Notes: generated by a model not told the origin, from the sequence alone. A stretch of DNA of 58,646 bases from an uncultured Prevotella sp. (GCA_900768785.1 CAAGEG010000070.1:1-58646), one strand, 5' to 3'; shown: positions 24,500-33,848, counted from the first letter of the stretch. Numbers and translations are program-made.

Positions 24500-27460
24500 T
24501 TATTTCCCCAATAAACGTTTGGCTACTGTCACAGCAGAATTAGCATTGTCACTATATCCGTCGGCTCCAATCTCATTGGCATATTCCTGACTAACAGGTG
24601 CGCCACCGACCATTACTTTTACCTTGTCTCGCAAACCGCTATCCTCAAGAGCCTTAATGACATCTTTCATATAAGTCATTGTCGTTGTCAATAGAGCACT
24701 CATACATAGTATGTCTGCTTGATTGTCCTTTAAGGCTTTGACAAACGTTTCGCTATCTACATCAATGCCGATATTTACAACTTCAAAACCACAACCTTCA
24801 AGCATTGAGGCTACAAGGTTTTTACCTATATCGTGCAAATCTCCTTTCACGGTACCTATGACTACTTTACCTATTGTAGCTGATGCTGTTCCCGACAACA
24901 TCGGTTTAAGCAATTCAAGAGCCGCTTTCATTGCACGTCCTGCCATTAACAATTGTGGAACAAAAGCTTTACCATCTTGGAAACGCTGTCCAACTTCGCT
25001 CATTGCCCGTATCATCTGACCATTAATGATTTCTTGTGGTGATATTCCTTCATCTATTGCTTGTCGTGTAGCATCAGCAGCCATATCAGACTTACCATTA
25101 AGGATTGCAGTAAAAACATCTTCAGCACTCTTTGATGTTGATGCTTTTTCTGTTTTCGGCTTACAACATTCACATTGTTCGCTTTGATGAACATGGTCTT
25201 TTTGTATGCCATTAACTTCTTCTGCTGGAGCAACAATAGATACTGTTTTGTCATTCTTACAATGAGGAGAAAGGATACATCCTTTTATAGGTTCCGGTAT
25301 AACAGACAGTTTTTCAATATGTGCTTCTGTTGTTCCGCAACAACCGCCAATAATATTAAGCAAATGCTTTTCAGCCAAACGCCACAACGATTGCTGCAAA
25401 TCTTCAGGAGTCATGGCATAATGACCTTTATTATCAGGTAAACCGGCATTAGGATATACACTTATCAGATAAGGAGTCTTTGCTCCAAGTCTTAATAACA
25501 AGGGCTCAATTACATCAACATTGGCACAACAGTTTATTCCAACCGATAATATATCATCTCCGCATATATCTTCAATAAATTTTTCTATTGATTGTCCGAG
25601 CATGTTGTAACCTTCGCTACCTGTTACAGTAAAACTTAACATTATCGGAACATTCTTTCCGGATTTTCTTATTGCTGTTCTTACAGAATCTATAGCTGCT
25701 TTTGCATTAAGAGTATCAAAAATTGTTTCTATAATGAACGCATCAACTCCACCTTCCAAAAGAGCTTCCGCTTGTTCAAGATATGCTTTTTTAAGATTAT
25801 CAAAACTGAATGTTTCCCAACCGGGTTGTGTCGTATCAGAAGATATTGAGCATGTTTTGCTTGTTGGTCCAATAGAACCGGCTACAAAACGAGGTTTATC
25901 AGGTGTCTTTGAAGTATATTCATCTGCTATTTCTCTTGCTATTCTACATGCTGCAAGGTTTATATCTCTGCATATATCTTCCAAACGATAGTCCTTCATT
26001 GATATGCGTTGTGCATTAAAAGTGTTGGTTTCTATGATATCCGCACCGGCATTGAGATACATTCGATGAATATCTTTAACAATCTCGGGATTTGTGAGAC
26101 ATAACAAATCGTTGCATCCTTTAATATTCACAGTATGAGAAGCAAACATTTTTCCACGATAATCGTCCTCAGAAAGATTGCGTTTCTGTATCATGGTTCC
26201 CATTGCACCATCAATTACCATTATTCTTTTGGTTGCAATACTTGCAATCTTGCTTTGAGAGGCTATATTTTCGGTAGTATTGTTTTTGTCAAATTCTCTT
26301 TCTACTTTTGCTATAATGGCATCAACTTCCCTATCTACATCATCATTTTCTTTTGCTATGCGAATCGTATCTGCTGTTGTTGTCTTGCCTTCTTTTTCAT
26401 CTGTTTGGTATTCTTCAACTATTCTCATAGCCTTTTCCACCTCATCTTCATTATGGAAATCCATTTCCAAATGAACGCCATCACCTCCAATATTATCAAG
26501 TAAAGGTCTTAATTCCTCAAGAGTAACCCAACATGCCATTATGCTCTTGCCTGCATCAAGAATCTTACGATACAAATCATACCATTTAGGAGAGCCACCT
26601 TGAGGTTCTCCAACGCCCGGTGTCCATTGTATAGCATTAAGTTCTTCTATCTCAAGTAATGCCGGAAGATGATGCAAAGCTCCAACCCCGTCAAGATGAT
26701 ATAGTGTATAATCAATTTTTTGACATTGTTGTCTAATGAATGGTTGTACAAAGCGACGATAGTCTTCCACACTTATCATTGTTGAAATATCGCTTTGTAA
26801 TTTTGTCATCTTTCCCGGTGCCCATGAAGAAAAATAGCAGAAAGCCATTTCATCGCCTTCACGTATGATGTCATACAATTCATCAAAGACCTTAAAATAT
26901 ATATCATTGATTTGCTGCATCTGACTTTCAAGAACCTCCGGTTGCATAACTGTATCAAGAAGAACTTTATCTGTTCCTTTCAAAGCAGCTAATACATCCA
27001 TGCCTTCCATTAGGTCCGGCATACCGACATAATAGTTTCCGGCTGACTTTTCTTTACATGCTTTAAGCAATTGTTTATGTAATAAATAGTTTGGATGTTC
27101 CGGATTAAAAACTATATCATCGGTATATTCGGGATTAGGATGTATCCAAATGGTGTCTTCTCCGCCTTCAAACACACCTCCAAGTATTGCTGCTAAAGAA
27201 CCCGGTCCCAACTGTGTATTTGCAACAGGTAGCATATCTGCCTTTAAAGAACTGTGTGCCACATACCAATCAAGATATTCAGCTCTCCATTGCGGGTCAA
27301 ACCATTTTTGATTTAAGTCCTTTGGAGCCTGAGGTTTTGGTATATCGGCATGTGGTTCTACACCATTTTGAAAATGTTCCCACATATTTACCACAATACC
27401 TTTGTGGTTCCACCAATTGACATATCTTTGTTTTGTCTCTTCAAGATTATTTTTCCACAT
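24500..27460 (-). CDS. Three-domain corrinoid fusion: URO-D-type + homocysteine methyltransferase + cobalamin-binding
   Basis: A 986-residue cytoplasmic protein. Residues ~1-365 are a URO-D/MtaA-type barrel with LYHLDGVGALHHLP (~252) and IMACWVT (~308). Residues ~410-720 are a homocysteine S-methyltransferase domain like that of MetH: VIDGAMGTMIQ, then the zinc cysteines in VGINCCAN (~645) and IGGCCGTT (~704). After a Cys-rich linker (CECCK), residues ~785-986 are a cobalamin module: a helical cap, then KGDLHDIGKNLV (~873) with the His that coordinates cobalt. The folate-binding and reactivation domains of MetH are absent. The layout suggests that a methyl group from a substrate bound by the first domain passes through cobalamin to homocysteine, giving methionine. 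The gene lies 11 bases after the GH31 gene. Confidence 0.85.
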   Translation of the reverse strand: MWKNNLEETKQRYVNWWNHKGIVVNMWEHFQNGVEPHADIPKPQAPKDLNQKWFDPQWRAEYLDWYVAHSSLKADMLPVANTQLGPGSLAAILGGVFEGGEDTIWIHPNPEYTDDIVFNPEHPNYLLHKQLLKACKEKSAGNYYVGMPDLMEGMDVLAALKGTDKVLLDTVMQPEVLESQMQQINDIYFKVFDELYDIIREGDEMAFCYFSSWAPGKMTKLQSDISTMISVEDYRRFVQPFIRQQCQKIDYTLYHLDGVGALHHLPALLEIEELNAIQWTPGVGEPQGGSPKWYDLYRKILDAGKSIMACWVTLEELRPLLDNIGGDGVHLEMDFHNEDEVEKAMRIVEEYQTDEKEGKTTTADTIRIAKENDDVDREVDAIIAKVEREFDKNNTTENIASQSKIASIATKRIMVIDGAMGTMIQKRNLSEDDYRGKMFASHTVNIKGCNDLLCLTNPEIVKDIHRMYLNAGADIIETNTFNAQRISMKDYRLEDICRDINLAACRIAREIADEYTSKTPDKPRFVAGSIGPTSKTCSISSDTTQPGWETFSFDNLKKAYLEQAEALLEGGVDAFIIETIFDTLNAKAAIDSVRTAIRKSGKNVPIMLSFTVTGSEGYNMLGQSIEKFIEDICGDDILSVGINCCANVDVIEPLLLRLGAKTPYLISVYPNAGLPDNKGHYAMTPEDLQQSLWRLAEKHLLNIIGGCCGTTEAHIEKLSVIPEPIKGCILSPHCKNDKTVSIVAPAEEVNGIQKDHVHQSEQCECCKPKTEKASTSKSAEDVFTAILNGKSDMAADATRQAIDEGISPQEIINGQMIRAMSEVGQRFQDGKAFVPQLLMAGRAMKAALELLKPMLSGTASATIGKVVIGTVKGDLHDIGKNLVASMLEGCGFEVVNIGIDVDSETFVKALKDNQADILCMSALLTTTMTYMKDVIKALEDSGLRDKVKVMVGGAPVSQEYANEIGADGYSDNANSAVTVAKRLLGK

Positions 27461-27471
27461 AGCTATATATT

Positions 27472-29718
27472 TTATTGAAGACTTATGCCTTTGAATGTTT
27501 CATCTATAAATAATTGTTTTACTTTGGTCATATCCATTTCATCCGTACATTCAACATGTTCAGGATAGATTGGAATAACGGCATTTTCACGAACGAAGAC
27601 CGGCATTATTTCAAGTGGAACTTCCATTCCTTTTATCCACTTCCCGCCATTATGACGTTCTCCTGTGAAGAAATTAATCCATGAACCTTCGGGCAGATAT
27701 ACATCACGTTTGTTGTTACTATTCATGACAGGTGCAACAAGGAAATCGTTTCCAAAGTAATACTCGTCATCTATATGCCAACAAAGAGGATTGTCATGAT
27801 GATGGAAAATAAGAGATTGTACAATTGTTCCACCGCCATTTATGGCTTTTTTGCTTTCCTGTAATATATATGGTATAAGCATATATCTAAGATTCCACCA
27901 TTTTTTTACAATATCGGCAATAGCCGGATAGTGCCATGGCTCTCTTTTGTTGGTCCCATGATATCTTATGTGTGATGAAAAGACACCGAATTGTGTCCAT
28001 CTCACATATACGTCATCTCTTATTCTTGTATTCATGAAGTTTGGTAATGTATGGAAACCTGGTACATCATGACTCCAAAAAGCGAAGCCGGAGAGTCCGA
28101 AATGGAGTCCTCCTTTGAGAGAACCAGCCATCCCGTCCCACGAGCTACAAGAGTCACCACCCCAATGTAGCGGATATCTTTGGCATCCTGCCCAAGCTGC
28201 TCTTGCCCAAACTATTCCATCACCTGTTACATCTTTAGTAATTTCGTATGCAGCTTTTTGATATAACAATGCATATAAGTTATTTAGCTTTTCAGGCTCC
28301 ATGTTTTCATACACGGCATCCATGTGTATATTTTCTCCGAAATCTGTTTTTATGGCTGCAATGCCCATATCAAGGAGTCTTTTCAACAATCCTTTATACC
28401 ATGCGGTGGCTTTCGCGCTGGTGAAATCTATTGTTCCGGCATAATCCAACGCAGAGAAATTTGATCCTTCGCTATCTTGTGTCTTAGTTAGAGTGCATAT
28501 ATATTTGTTTTTACGCGCCTCGTCTATCTGCTCAGCACCTTCCGCAACATAAGGCAACTGCCATAACGTCACTTTGTAACCTTTGTCTTTAAGTTCTCTA
28601 ATAAAGCCTTCGGGATCAGGGAAACGTTCCTCATTAAATTTCCATTCACAAAGCCAGTCGGTCTTAAACCATCCTGTGTCAAGGTGTATAACATCACATG
28701 GATAATGCTCTTTACGCATACGGTCACATATTTCATTTACTTCGTCTGCGCTAAAATAAGTCATTCTACTCATCCAAACTCCAAAACTCCACAATGGAGG
28801 CATTGATGGGAAACCTGTTAAGTTGCGGTATCCGTAAAGTATCTCTTCCGGATTGTTTCCGCCAATAATAAATGTGTCAAGCGTAGGTTCCATACTTAAA
28901 AATTCTACAGAACGAGTAGATATTCCTGCTAATGATAATTTGGCATAGGCACAAGTATGATAGAACACTCCATACATACGACTTGATATATAGAACGGTA
29001 TGTTTTTATATGTTCTTCGATTGTTTACGCCTTGACCGTCTTGGTTTTTCAAATAGAACGTTTGCCCGCTAAGGTCCATTTTGGTAAATCTTTCTCCAGT
29101 GCCGGCAAAGCATTCGTCATAGCTACATTCAAAAGATATTGTAGCTCTGTCTTTATTTTTGCCTTTCTTACAGAAAGCTATAGGCAAGGCATCATATCGC
29201 GGAGGAGAGAAATGGTCGTATGCTGCAAGTCGTATTTCCTTTTCTCCGTCAGGATAAAACCTTATATCAAGAGTCTCTTGAGGGTCTGGTAACAATGTGC
29301 TCCACCTATCAAGCTCCGGCTCTTTGGTATTTATTATAGCTCTAACTATGCCTTCAGCATCTTTTATGGTCCATTGTCCATTACTGAAATCAACGGTTAA
29401 AGGTTGTTTTTTCACACTTTCACTCATTTGAAGCATCTCTGACTTATCGCTCATTATGGTGTCTCCAAAACCTATAAACAGTCGAAGTATTTTCGGGGCA
29501 TAATATCTTATTACCAAAGTATATTCTTCTTTGGGTACATCTGTGTCGGCTTCCATGTCTGCCGTTGCTTTCTGCTTTTGGAATGGTACTGATATGAGAA
29601 TGTCTCCATCTACTTCTCTTACTGCTGTTGGGCGATATGCTTTCCACAACGACTCATCGCGATTAAGATTTTCATCAAAATCAAGGAAGTCAAATAGATA
29701 ATAGTTTGTAGGTATCAT
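27472..29718 (-). CDS. GH31 alpha-glycosidase, YicI-like (alpha-xylosidase or alpha-glucosidase)
   Basis: A 748-residue retaining alpha-glycosidase of family GH31. It has no signal peptide, so it acts in the cytoplasm on imported oligosaccharides. The N-terminal beta-sandwich (residues ~1-270) precedes the (beta/alpha)8 barrel. The nucleophile Asp is in IKTDFGE near residue 458 and the acid/base Asp in LHWGGDSCSSW near residue 520. GFWSHD-like sequence (FAFWSHDVPGF) follows near residue 550. KTDFGE is typical of the YicI alpha-xylosidase branch, which favours a xylose-specific role. It is separated from the beta-helix gene by 47 bases. Confidence 0.9.
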   Translation of the reverse strand: MIPTNYYLFDFLDFDENLNRDESLWKAYRPTAVREVDGDILISVPFQKQKATADMEADTDVPKEEYTLVIRYYAPKILRLFIGFGDTIMSDKSEMLQMSESVKKQPLTVDFSNGQWTIKDAEGIVRAIINTKEPELDRWSTLLPDPQETLDIRFYPDGEKEIRLAAYDHFSPPRYDALPIAFCKKGKNKDRATISFECSYDECFAGTGERFTKMDLSGQTFYLKNQDGQGVNNRRTYKNIPFYISSRMYGVFYHTCAYAKLSLAGISTRSVEFLSMEPTLDTFIIGGNNPEEILYGYRNLTGFPSMPPLWSFGVWMSRMTYFSADEVNEICDRMRKEHYPCDVIHLDTGWFKTDWLCEWKFNEERFPDPEGFIRELKDKGYKVTLWQLPYVAEGAEQIDEARKNKYICTLTKTQDSEGSNFSALDYAGTIDFTSAKATAWYKGLLKRLLDMGIAAIKTDFGENIHMDAVYENMEPEKLNNLYALLYQKAAYEITKDVTGDGIVWARAAWAGCQRYPLHWGGDSCSSWDGMAGSLKGGLHFGLSGFAFWSHDVPGFHTLPNFMNTRIRDDVYVRWTQFGVFSSHIRYHGTNKREPWHYPAIADIVKKWWNLRYMLIPYILQESKKAINGGGTIVQSLIFHHHDNPLCWHIDDEYYFGNDFLVAPVMNSNNKRDVYLPEGSWINFFTGERHNGGKWIKGMEVPLEIMPVFVRENAVIPIYPEHVECTDEMDMTKVKQLFIDETFKGISLQ

Positions 29719-29765
29719 CGTTATTTATATTGAGGTTTTACTAAATAATAGCGTTATAATCTGTC

Positions 29766-31559
29766 TTATGGTTGATTTACTTTAAGGTTCGGACCTGGTT
29801 TATTATAGCCAAAACTACCTTCAGTCATGACATTATCGCTAACGGTATAGCCATCTGTGGCCTCATCAAAATATATACAAAAGGCACGGCTATTGGTTGC
29901 GTATGGTGCCGGATAAGGGTCGCTGATACGGTTTCCTGTTATTTCCGAACCGGGTTGATTGGATAATGTGTATATTCCTCCGGCATCATAAAGTTGCCGC
30001 GCATAGTCATAGACATTGTTATTTGTTATATGATTGTTGCACATGCCGCTTTCCAGAGCTGTCCAACCCCATCCTACGCATATGCCGGAATAGTTTGTAT
30101 GAGCAACTTCGTTACCTGATATGTATGTATCTCTCACATATCCTGCTCCTATAGACACACACCCCCAATCTTCATTAGCTGTATTGTGTATGATATTGCC
30201 TATTATTTGCAGTTGTCCGCACATGTCATTTTTTATTGAAGGTGTATAGGGGATATGTGTTTCAAAGCCATTTTCACCGAACCATCCGGCAAGAATAGCT
30301 GTACCACCTATATCTTGGAAATTACATCCTGTTATGTTTGCTTGTCTGACAGCATATTTTAGGTCAAGAGCAGTCGCACCTACATGGGTGAAAACACAGC
30401 GATTAAAACCAATATTTGTGGCAAATTGGGCAGAGACAGCAGCTTCCGGACGTGCTATCCATGCTTGATTTTCAAGTTCCGCTTTATGAAACAATCCCGG
30501 TTCAAATAGCTTGTAACCATCAATAAATCTAAAACCTCCCTGTAGCGTAACATGTCCTTCATACGATGGTCTTGTCCAAGAAGCATATTTAAAACAGATG
30601 TTTTCAAAACGAATACTGCTTACTTGTCTCTCTCGGGTACCACAAATCTCCATAAGACATGGCATTGCCGGCACCACTATCTCAGCTTCTTTCATATTCT
30701 CCCCTTCTTTTGCATAATAGTAAATACGGCCTGAAGGATAATCTTGAAACCATTCACCCGGTTTATCAAGCAGTTCCAATGCATTTGTAAGAGTATAAGA
30801 AGAGTTGCCTCTCTCGCCATTAATTACCGGTTGTGGCCATGGATGCGCAAACTCTATGTGACTTTCGGGTTGATGGAACCACACTTTTGTTGTTCCATCT
30901 CCCAGATCTTTCATAGTCTTAACCCTAAGTATGGCTATCGCCCAACGTTGGTGAACAATCATTTCCAACTGTCGGGCACTTGTCAAATCATTTTCAGGTG
31001 TTGGTATAGTGATGCTTTCATCGATAGTATTAAAGTCTTTCATGCGTCTCATTATACCCTCTCCGTAAAGAGAAGCCCTATCGGCTTTCACTCCATTCAC
31101 CCATAATTGTCTTGTTTCTACTATTCTGTTTCCTTTCATTGGCGCATCAGACACCCATATCTTGCCTTTTGCCGACTTGGGAATACGTATATCATCAGAC
31201 AAAGTCCACCCATTTACAGCAAGTCCACCACTTATCACAGCCTGCCGGATACCAGTTTGTCCCATGATAATAGTAGGAGAATTTAGTGTGCCGCTATCTT
31301 CCGGACGAATAAAAAGTGGTTTTTCCAAGCTGTAAGTACCACCTTCAAGTATTATCTTTATGCCTCCGTTAACTCTCTTATCATCAAGACGTCGCCATTC
31401 GCGAGCCATTTTCAAAGCCTCATCTAATGATTTTAAAGGTCGTTTGGATGTGCCTTCTGCTGTATCACTACCTTTAATTGGAGAAACATATATATCACCT
31501 GCAAAAGTATATATGCAACAAAAGATAAAGGTGATACTTAAAAAAAGAAATTTATTCAT
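29766..31559 (-). CDS. Secreted right-handed beta-helix protein, GH141-like
   Basis: A 597-residue exported protein. The ATG at 31559 gives a clean signal peptide (MNKFLFLSITFIFCCIYTFA). After cleavage the mature protein begins DIYVSPIKGSDTAEGTSKRPL, the usual entry of such helices, then IILEGGTYSLEKPLFI. Asn-rich coils with HNTANEDWGC and AGGIYTLSNQPGSEITGN continue to the end. The N-terminal pattern resembles family GH141, which includes an alpha-fucosidase used in rhamnogalacturonan II breakdown, and related beta-helix lyases. No T9SS tail is seen. It is the first gene of the operon; a -7-like box lies at 31587-31594. Confidence 0.7.
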   Translation of the reverse strand: MNKFLFLSITFIFCCIYTFAGDIYVSPIKGSDTAEGTSKRPLKSLDEALKMAREWRRLDDKRVNGGIKIILEGGTYSLEKPLFIRPEDSGTLNSPTIIMGQTGIRQAVISGGLAVNGWTLSDDIRIPKSAKGKIWVSDAPMKGNRIVETRQLWVNGVKADRASLYGEGIMRRMKDFNTIDESITIPTPENDLTSARQLEMIVHQRWAIAILRVKTMKDLGDGTTKVWFHQPESHIEFAHPWPQPVINGERGNSSYTLTNALELLDKPGEWFQDYPSGRIYYYAKEGENMKEAEIVVPAMPCLMEICGTRERQVSSIRFENICFKYASWTRPSYEGHVTLQGGFRFIDGYKLFEPGLFHKAELENQAWIARPEAAVSAQFATNIGFNRCVFTHVGATALDLKYAVRQANITGCNFQDIGGTAILAGWFGENGFETHIPYTPSIKNDMCGQLQIIGNIIHNTANEDWGCVSIGAGYVRDTYISGNEVAHTNYSGICVGWGWTALESGMCNNHITNNNVYDYARQLYDAGGIYTLSNQPGSEITGNRISDPYPAPYATNSRAFCIYFDEATDGYTVSDNVMTEGSFGYNKPGPNLKVNQP

Positions 31560-31586
31560 CAAGTCGTTATTAGATTTATATTTGTG

Positions 31587-31594
31587 CAAATATA
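31587..31594 (-). promoter_or_regulatory. Possible -7 box of the glycan/methyltransferase operon
   Basis: On the minus strand TATATTTG, a match to TAnnTTTG, 28 bases upstream of the start codon of the beta-helix gene at 31559. No TTTG is found at the usual distance, so the promoter may need an activator or may be false. Confidence 0.4.
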
Positions 31595-31699
31595 AGAATT
31601 TTTATATTAAGACACTATAAACAAGCTGTCTTTTTCCGTGTAAAATGCTTATTATAACTATCAAACAGGCACATTCTTGTTTGCTTGCTTTGGATATAA

Positions 31700-31809
31700 A
31701 ATTACAAACATGATGCTTAGGCATCATAAACACTATGTTTACGACACGTAAGTATGCTATTTAGACATGCTAAGTATGCTGTTTACAAATCACAAACAAC
31801 ATAGTTATT
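31700..31809. repeat. Array of five 22-bp imperfect units
   Basis: Successive 22-bp units; the third and fourth are the clearest, with cores TAAGTATGCTATTTA and TAAGTATGCTGTTTA. The outer units are diverged. The core matches the arrays at 8586-8695 and 16632-16719. Confidence 0.75.
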
Positions 31810-31902
31810 TTTTCTCTCTATTACCTTCACAAATTGTGAAAACAGAAACAATAATTATTTCCTGACTTCGTCAATGCGCCACCCAAATTAAGATTTTGTT
31901 GT

Positions 31903-32069
31903 CAAGGATGGAACCGCGACTCCAACTATATCTATGGTCCGTCGCAGCCGCGTAGTGTCTTCTTAGGGGTAAAAATGATGTATTAATAAATACAATCGAT
32001 GATAAATAGATATCTGTAAAGGTAATAATGAAGAATATTGGATTAATAATTGTTGACACCCAAAGATTT
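31903..32069 (+). repeat. Direct repeat copy A (tail of a TonB-dependent receptor)
   Basis: 167 bp that match 42222-42388 with four mismatches by eye. The first 84 bases encode QGWNRDSNYIYG and on to the stop after VKMMY at 31986, the final beta-strand of a TonB-dependent receptor. The rest is its 3' untranslated DNA and the start of a small frame. Upstream of 31903 the receptor sequence is missing, so it is a truncated copy. Confidence 0.85.
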
Positions 32070-32287
32070 AAGAGGATGTCGAAGTACAATCTTATCCGTG
32101 GAGAGGCATTCATCCGTGGTGAGCGTGTATCTGTAGTCGAGAACTCTGGATTTACAAATGTTGAACAGGTAAAATGAGACTCCTTCTGTCTTTGCCTGAC
32201 GAGATAGAACGTCCAACCAAGATTCAGATAAAGATCACTAATCTCGATAAAAAAACAAACATAACTATATCAGAGTTTGTTGCATAG
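32028..32287 (+). other. Two overlapping tiny open frames (49 and 37 codons)
   Basis: The first frame (32028-32177) encodes MKNIGLIIVDTQRFKRM and on to NVEQVK. The second (ATG at 32174, stop at 32287) overlaps the first stop by ATGA and encodes MRLLLSLPDEIERPTKIQI and on. Together they look like pieces of a coding sequence. I do not recognise a family. The first frame starts inside repeat copy A. In copy B the matching frame stops after about 17 codons. Confidence 0.3.
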
Positions 32288-32410
32288 AAAGCGATTATAT
32301 CTTTGTTTGCCTCCACACTCAAACACGTCAGTGATCATCGTTATAAATTGTAATTCACGCTTGTTGTGTCGTATTTTTTTACAGCACGTCAATTTTCTGG
32401 AAAAAAATAG

Positions 32411-33124
32411 CTATAGCAATCTATATAAGAAGAATGGTAGGTTCTTGTTAATAATGCCGAGTATATGCCATCGCTTGGTGACATATACTTTTGATTTCTT
32501 GCTACGAATTGCAGCGTATATTTGGTCAACAACCTTATCAACAGGCATCACCCAAAAGAGACCTTCGCCCTTTGCCATTGCTGTATCTACGAGACCTGGA
32601 CGAATGTCAGTAACTGTTACGTGCTCTCCGCTCTTGAAAGTTTTTTTGCGCAAAGCTTCCATGTAGTTGATTTGATAAGCTTTGGTTGCACTATAAGCAG
32701 GAGCCATTGGTTCACCTCGTAGCCCTCCTATTGAAGTGATTGCTACAAGGTGGCCATACCCCTGCTTTTCGAATATATGGTAAATCATATCAATGACAAA
32801 TGTCCATCCCTTTACGTTCGTTTCTATCGTTGGGTGTTCCAAAGCATAGACAAGTGAAGGATTGATGTCGCCAATCCCAGAGCAAACTATGGCAATGTCA
32901 ATATTCCCAAGTTTCTCGCAAAGAGTGTGAATGGCCTGTTCTACTTCGTCTTGTTTAGTAATGTCTGCCGCATAAGCGAAAGTGTTGTCAGGATGTTGCA
33001 GTTGCAGTTCCTCTAGCAAATTCGCCCGTCGACCAACAATTCCGAGATAGTTCCCTTCTGATACAAATTTTTCGAAGAGTGCCTTTCCTATACCTGATGT
33101 GGCTCCGATGATGAGGATATTCAT
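32411..33124 (-). CDS. Short-chain dehydrogenase/reductase (SDR)
   Basis: A 237-residue NAD(P)-dependent oxidoreductase of the classical SDR family. The nucleotide loop GATSGIGKA is at the N-terminus, the NAG-equivalent at CSGIGD near residue 90, the catalytic Ser in AITSIGG near residue 134, and YSATK with the catalytic Tyr and Lys near residue 147. RPGLVDT follows near residue 180. The substrate is unknown. It is encoded inside the interval bracketed by the 167-bp direct repeats. A regulator gene of the same orientation lies 104 bases upstream. Confidence 0.9.
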   Translation of the reverse strand: MNILIIGATSGIGKALFEKFVSEGNYLGIVGRRANLLEELQLQHPDNTFAYAADITKQDEVEQAIHTLCEKLGNIDIAIVCSGIGDINPSLVYALEHPTIETNVKGWTFVIDMIYHIFEKQGYGHLVAITSIGGLRGEPMAPAYSATKAYQINYMEALRKKTFKSGEHVTVTDIRPGLVDTAMAKGEGLFWVMPVDKVVDQIYAAIRSKKSKVYVTKRWHILGIINKNLPFFLYRLL

Positions 33125-33228
33125 TTCGATTTTTTTGAGCGTAAAGGTAATAAGAATGTATAAACAAAATATCTATTTCGAAATAAAAACGCCATTATAC
33201 ATTCAAACTCTCAAAACGTTTTGAGAAT

Positions 33229-33816
33229 TTACGGACTGAAAGTTATCTCACGGCGAATATTACTGATTGTGGTAGGAGTTACTTTTAGATAAGAAGCTAT
33301 ATCTTTCAGACTGATACATTGTATAATCTCTGGACAACGACTGAGTAAACGTTTATATCGTTCTCTGGTTGTCATACGATAGGAATCAAGATATTGTGTA
33401 TATATTTGAGCAAAAAGATGGTCAGATATGGCTTGTTTGAGGTCTCTCATATTGGCAGACACCAGCAATGAACACAAATCTTTGCCTTGGATTTGGAACA
33501 CTTTGCTTGATGTCCCAGCCACAATAGTCACCTCGGAAATCTTACTACAAAGACAATTTGGGTAATCTGCAACGAACTCTCCCTCGAAGGCGAAGCCCGT
33601 GCAGTAATCCTTTCCCTCCTCGCCGTTATGCACCATGTATTTGAAGTATCCCCGCTCCACATAGGCAACCCACTGCGCTGGCTCGCCCATGGCCTCCAGC
33701 GTCTCGCTGTGCAGAAACGACCGCCTCTCTCCATACTCCATGCTGTACTCCCGGAGGAGCTCCAAATCCAGTCCCTCCTTGTAAGTGTTAAACTGATTGT
33801 TTGGTAGGTGTGTCAT
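33229..33816 (-). CDS. Crp/Fnr-type transcriptional regulator
   Basis: A 195-residue regulator: a cyclic-nucleotide-binding-like beta barrel (residues ~15-125) and a C-terminal helix-turn-helix, ISLKDIASYLKVTPTTISNIRRE, which is a typical Crp recognition region. An open frame extends upstream to 33969, but that would overlap the end of the toxin gene and is not homologous; the ATG at 33816 (MTHLPNNQF) is chosen. The first half (about 33570-33800) is much richer in G+C than the second, which suggests a mosaic gene or recent recombination. Such regulators next to an SDR often control it (inference). The effector is unknown. Confidence 0.85.
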   Translation of the reverse strand: MTHLPNNQFNTYKEGLDLELLREYSMEYGERRSFLHSETLEAMGEPAQWVAYVERGYFKYMVHNGEEGKDYCTGFAFEGEFVADYPNCLCSKISEVTIVAGTSSKVFQIQGKDLCSLLVSANMRDLKQAISDHLFAQIYTQYLDSYRMTTRERYKRLLSRCPEIIQCISLKDIASYLKVTPTTISNIRREITFSP

Positions 33817-33848
33817 ATTGCCGTCTATCTTCTTTGTTGAGGAACAAC

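Larger units (their letters stand above)
31560..32410. other. Intergenic region with array, repeat copy A and tiny open frames
   Basis: Contains the possible promoter at 31587-31594, the 22-bp array, direct repeat copy A (31903-32069), and two small overlapping frames at 32028-32287. The remaining 120 bases upstream of the SDR end show nothing. Confidence 0.5.
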
